Assembly (NCBI GenBank): GCA_946531785.1
Contig: CAMNAT010000022.1
Location: 1 to 15,129 of the forward strand
Direction: 5' to 3'
Origin: an uncultured Oscillospiraceae bacterium
GTDB lineage: Bacteria; Bacillota; Clostridia; UBA1381
DNA length: 15,129 nt
In this document: positions 14,120 through 15,129 of the stretch, one piece after another
Layout: every line of letters begins with the position of its first letter
Numbering within the stretch: the stretch's first letter is position 1
The notes under the pieces: model-generated
Seen by the model: the letters and a program-made list of their open reading frames with translations, nothing else
Database searches by the model: none
Told to the model about the DNA's origin: nothing
Position numbers and translations under genes: made by a program

Positions 14120-14905
14120 TCATCTCCTGAACATGTCGATCGCTTCCCTTACTGTGCGAACAGGGAATACCTTTATATCATCCGGCACTCTCACGCCGCG
14201 CATGCTTTGCTTCGGAATCACCGCGGTCTTGAAGCCCATCGCCGCGGCTTCCGAAAGCCGCTTTTCGAGCCGCGATACCGAACGCAGCTCGCCGCCTAAG
14301 CCCACCTCGCCGATAAATACCATGTCCGGCGGTATCACCGCGTCCGCGCGGCTTGCCGCTATCGCGGCGCAGATGCCGAGATCTGCGGCGGTCTCGTCTA
14401 TTTTGAGTCCGCCCGCGACATTTATGTATATATCCGAGCTTGAAAGATTCATCCGCGCGCGCTTTTCAAGCACCGCCGTGAGCAGCAGTATGCGGTTGAG
14501 GTCTATGCCCGAGCTCATCCGGCGCGGATTGCCGAAGCCCGTAGGGGTAACGAGCGCCTGCACCTCGGCAAGCACGCCGCGGCTGCCCTCCATTGCGCAG
14601 ATGACCGCGCTGCCGGAGATATCCACAGGCCTGCCGTCTAAGAGCATCTTTGAAGGGTTTTCGACCTCCACAAGCCCCACATCGCGCATCTCGAACACGC
14701 CTATCTCGTTTGTTGAGCCGAAGCGGTTTTTGACCGCGCGGAGTATGCGGAATGAAAGCTGCCTGTCTCCCTCAAAGTACAGCACGCAGTCCACCATATG
14801 CTCCAGAACTCTCGGCCCCGCTATCGCGCCCTCCTTGGTGACATGCCCGACGATGAACATGGATACCGCCATCGACTTTGCAAGCCGCATGAGCGCGTTT
14901 GTCGT
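14120..14905 (-). CDS. radA: DNA repair protein RadA, C-terminal ~260 residues (N-terminus lost at a junction)
   Basis: Cytosolic ATPase that promotes branch migration in recombinational repair. The part present starts within the RecA-like core (TTNALMRLAKS, then FIVGHVTKEGAIAGPRVLEH and YFEGDRQLSFRIL), keeps the RadA-specific KNRFGSTNEIGVFEM, and has the complete Lon-like C-terminal domain (TGFGNPRRMSSGIDLNR, GGLKIDETAADLG, FIGEVGLGGELRSV). The zinc finger and Walker A, about 190 residues in the ~450-residue family, are missing. Reading upstream, similarity to RadA fades near 14905 and a stop lies at 14924-14926. The bases beyond encode a GH92 fragment on the other strand. The methionine at 14890 is internal, not a genuine start. 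Unless the join is an artefact, this gene could not make functional RadA. Confidence 0.92.
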   Translation of the reverse strand, partial: TTNALMRLAKSMAVSMFIVGHVTKEGAIAGPRVLEHMVDCVLYFEGDRQLSFRILRAVKNRFGSTNEIGVFEMRDVGLVEVENPSKMLLDGRPVDISGSAVICAMEGSRGVLAEVQALVTPTGFGNPRRMSSGIDLNRILLLTAVLEKRARMNLSSSDIYINVAGGLKIDETAADLGICAAIAASRADAVIPPDMVFIGEVGLGGELRSVSRLEKRLSEAAAMGFKTAVIPKQSMRGVRVPDDIKVFPVRTVREAIDMFRR

Positions 14906-14920
14906 CTTCTCGATGTTGGG
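14889..14920. other. Probable chimeric junction between radA and a GH92 fragment
   Basis: The minus strand encodes RadA up to about 14905, and the plus strand encodes GH92 from about 14904. Bases 14889-14912 give a partial fit to both families, so the two sequences seem to be joined within a shared short stretch. No inverted repeat, target-site duplication or integrase-type signal is visible at the join. Confidence 0.75.
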
Positions 14921-15129
14921 CTTTTATCCTGTGACGCCAGGGCTTGCCGAATACCAGCTGGGGTCTCCTGTCTTCGAGAAGGCGGCCGTGCGGCTCGGAA
15001 ACGGCGGAACGTTCACGATTCTGGCGCCCGGCACATCGCGCGAGGCGAAATACTGGACGCGCGCTGAACTTGACGGAAGACCCGTCGCCGGAACGGTGCT
15101 CCGACACGCCGATGTCGCCACCGGCAAAA
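14904..15129 (+). CDS. GH92 alpha-1,2-mannosidase, C-terminal fragment (both ends missing)
   Basis: From the codons VFSMLG at 14904 the plus strand reads GFYPVTPGLAEYQLGSPVFE, then a beta-strand stretch with GNGGTFTILAPGTSREAKYW, then LDGRPVAGTVLRHADVATGK at the window end. This matches the C-terminal sandwich domain of glycoside hydrolase family 92 exo-alpha-mannosidases, where GFYPV-PG-xxY-LGSPLF is a hallmark. It has no start, no upstream portion and runs off the window. Upstream the frame only mimics the family (MSAF-VVFS where MSAWYVFS is usual), because there the bases belong to radA. Such enzymes are frequent in Bacteroidota, so the source may be another organism. Confidence 0.85.

Noticed and set aside
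1..15129. CRISPR arrays, tRNA or rRNA genes, toxin-antitoxin pairs, intact transposons
   Set aside because: No regularly spaced direct repeats, no cloverleaf-like sequences and no transposase or integrase reading frames were seen on either strand.

Overview
The window looks like a whole contig from a gut- or rumen-type Clostridia bacterium (Ruminococcus / Oscillospiraceae-like). This is inferred from gene content, Firmicutes-style sigma-A promoters and AGGAGG ribosome-binding sites, mixed GC near 50%, a PPi-type phosphofructokinase, a glycogen phosphorylase, a short Firmicutes-type YidC, and DUF6062 and DUF4428 proteins. Both ends cut through genes.

Layout. 1-1527 (+): C-terminal ~508 residues of glycogen/starch phosphorylase, closed by a 14-bp terminator that also serves the opposing gene. 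1617-3146 (-): an AT-rich polytopic GT-C-type glycosyltransferase. 3147-3432: non-coding, with a promoter for that gene, a possible decayed coding relic and a palindrome like an insertion-sequence end. 3433-3972 (-): a YgjP-type zinc metalloprotease. 4113-5195 (+): a GH105-type unsaturated uronyl hydrolase with its own near-consensus promoter and a perfect 17-bp bidirectional terminator. 5268-6497 (-): PPi-dependent phosphofructokinase. 6498-6805: a divergent promoter region.

6806-9483 (+): the conserved rpmH-rnpA-yidD-yidC-jag cluster (ribosomal protein L34, RNase P protein, membrane insertion, RNA binding), with a consensus promoter and a hairpin attenuator after rpmH. The usual mnmE/mnmG continuation is absent; a metal-dependent amidohydrolase follows at 9540-10346. 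10401-14905 (-): a tightly packed set read right to left as radA, a DUF6062 protein, a secreted Ig-like protein and a DUF4428 zinc-ribbon protein, ended by a terminator shared with the amidohydrolase.

The last ~225 bases do not continue radA. They encode, on the opposite strand, an unmistakable C-terminal piece of a GH92 alpha-mannosidase, joined at a short stretch that fits both genes. An assembly or library chimera is the likeliest explanation. No CRISPR array, tRNA, rRNA or intact mobile element was seen. No clear new defence or mobile system is present; the least understood unit is the three-gene set downstream of radA.
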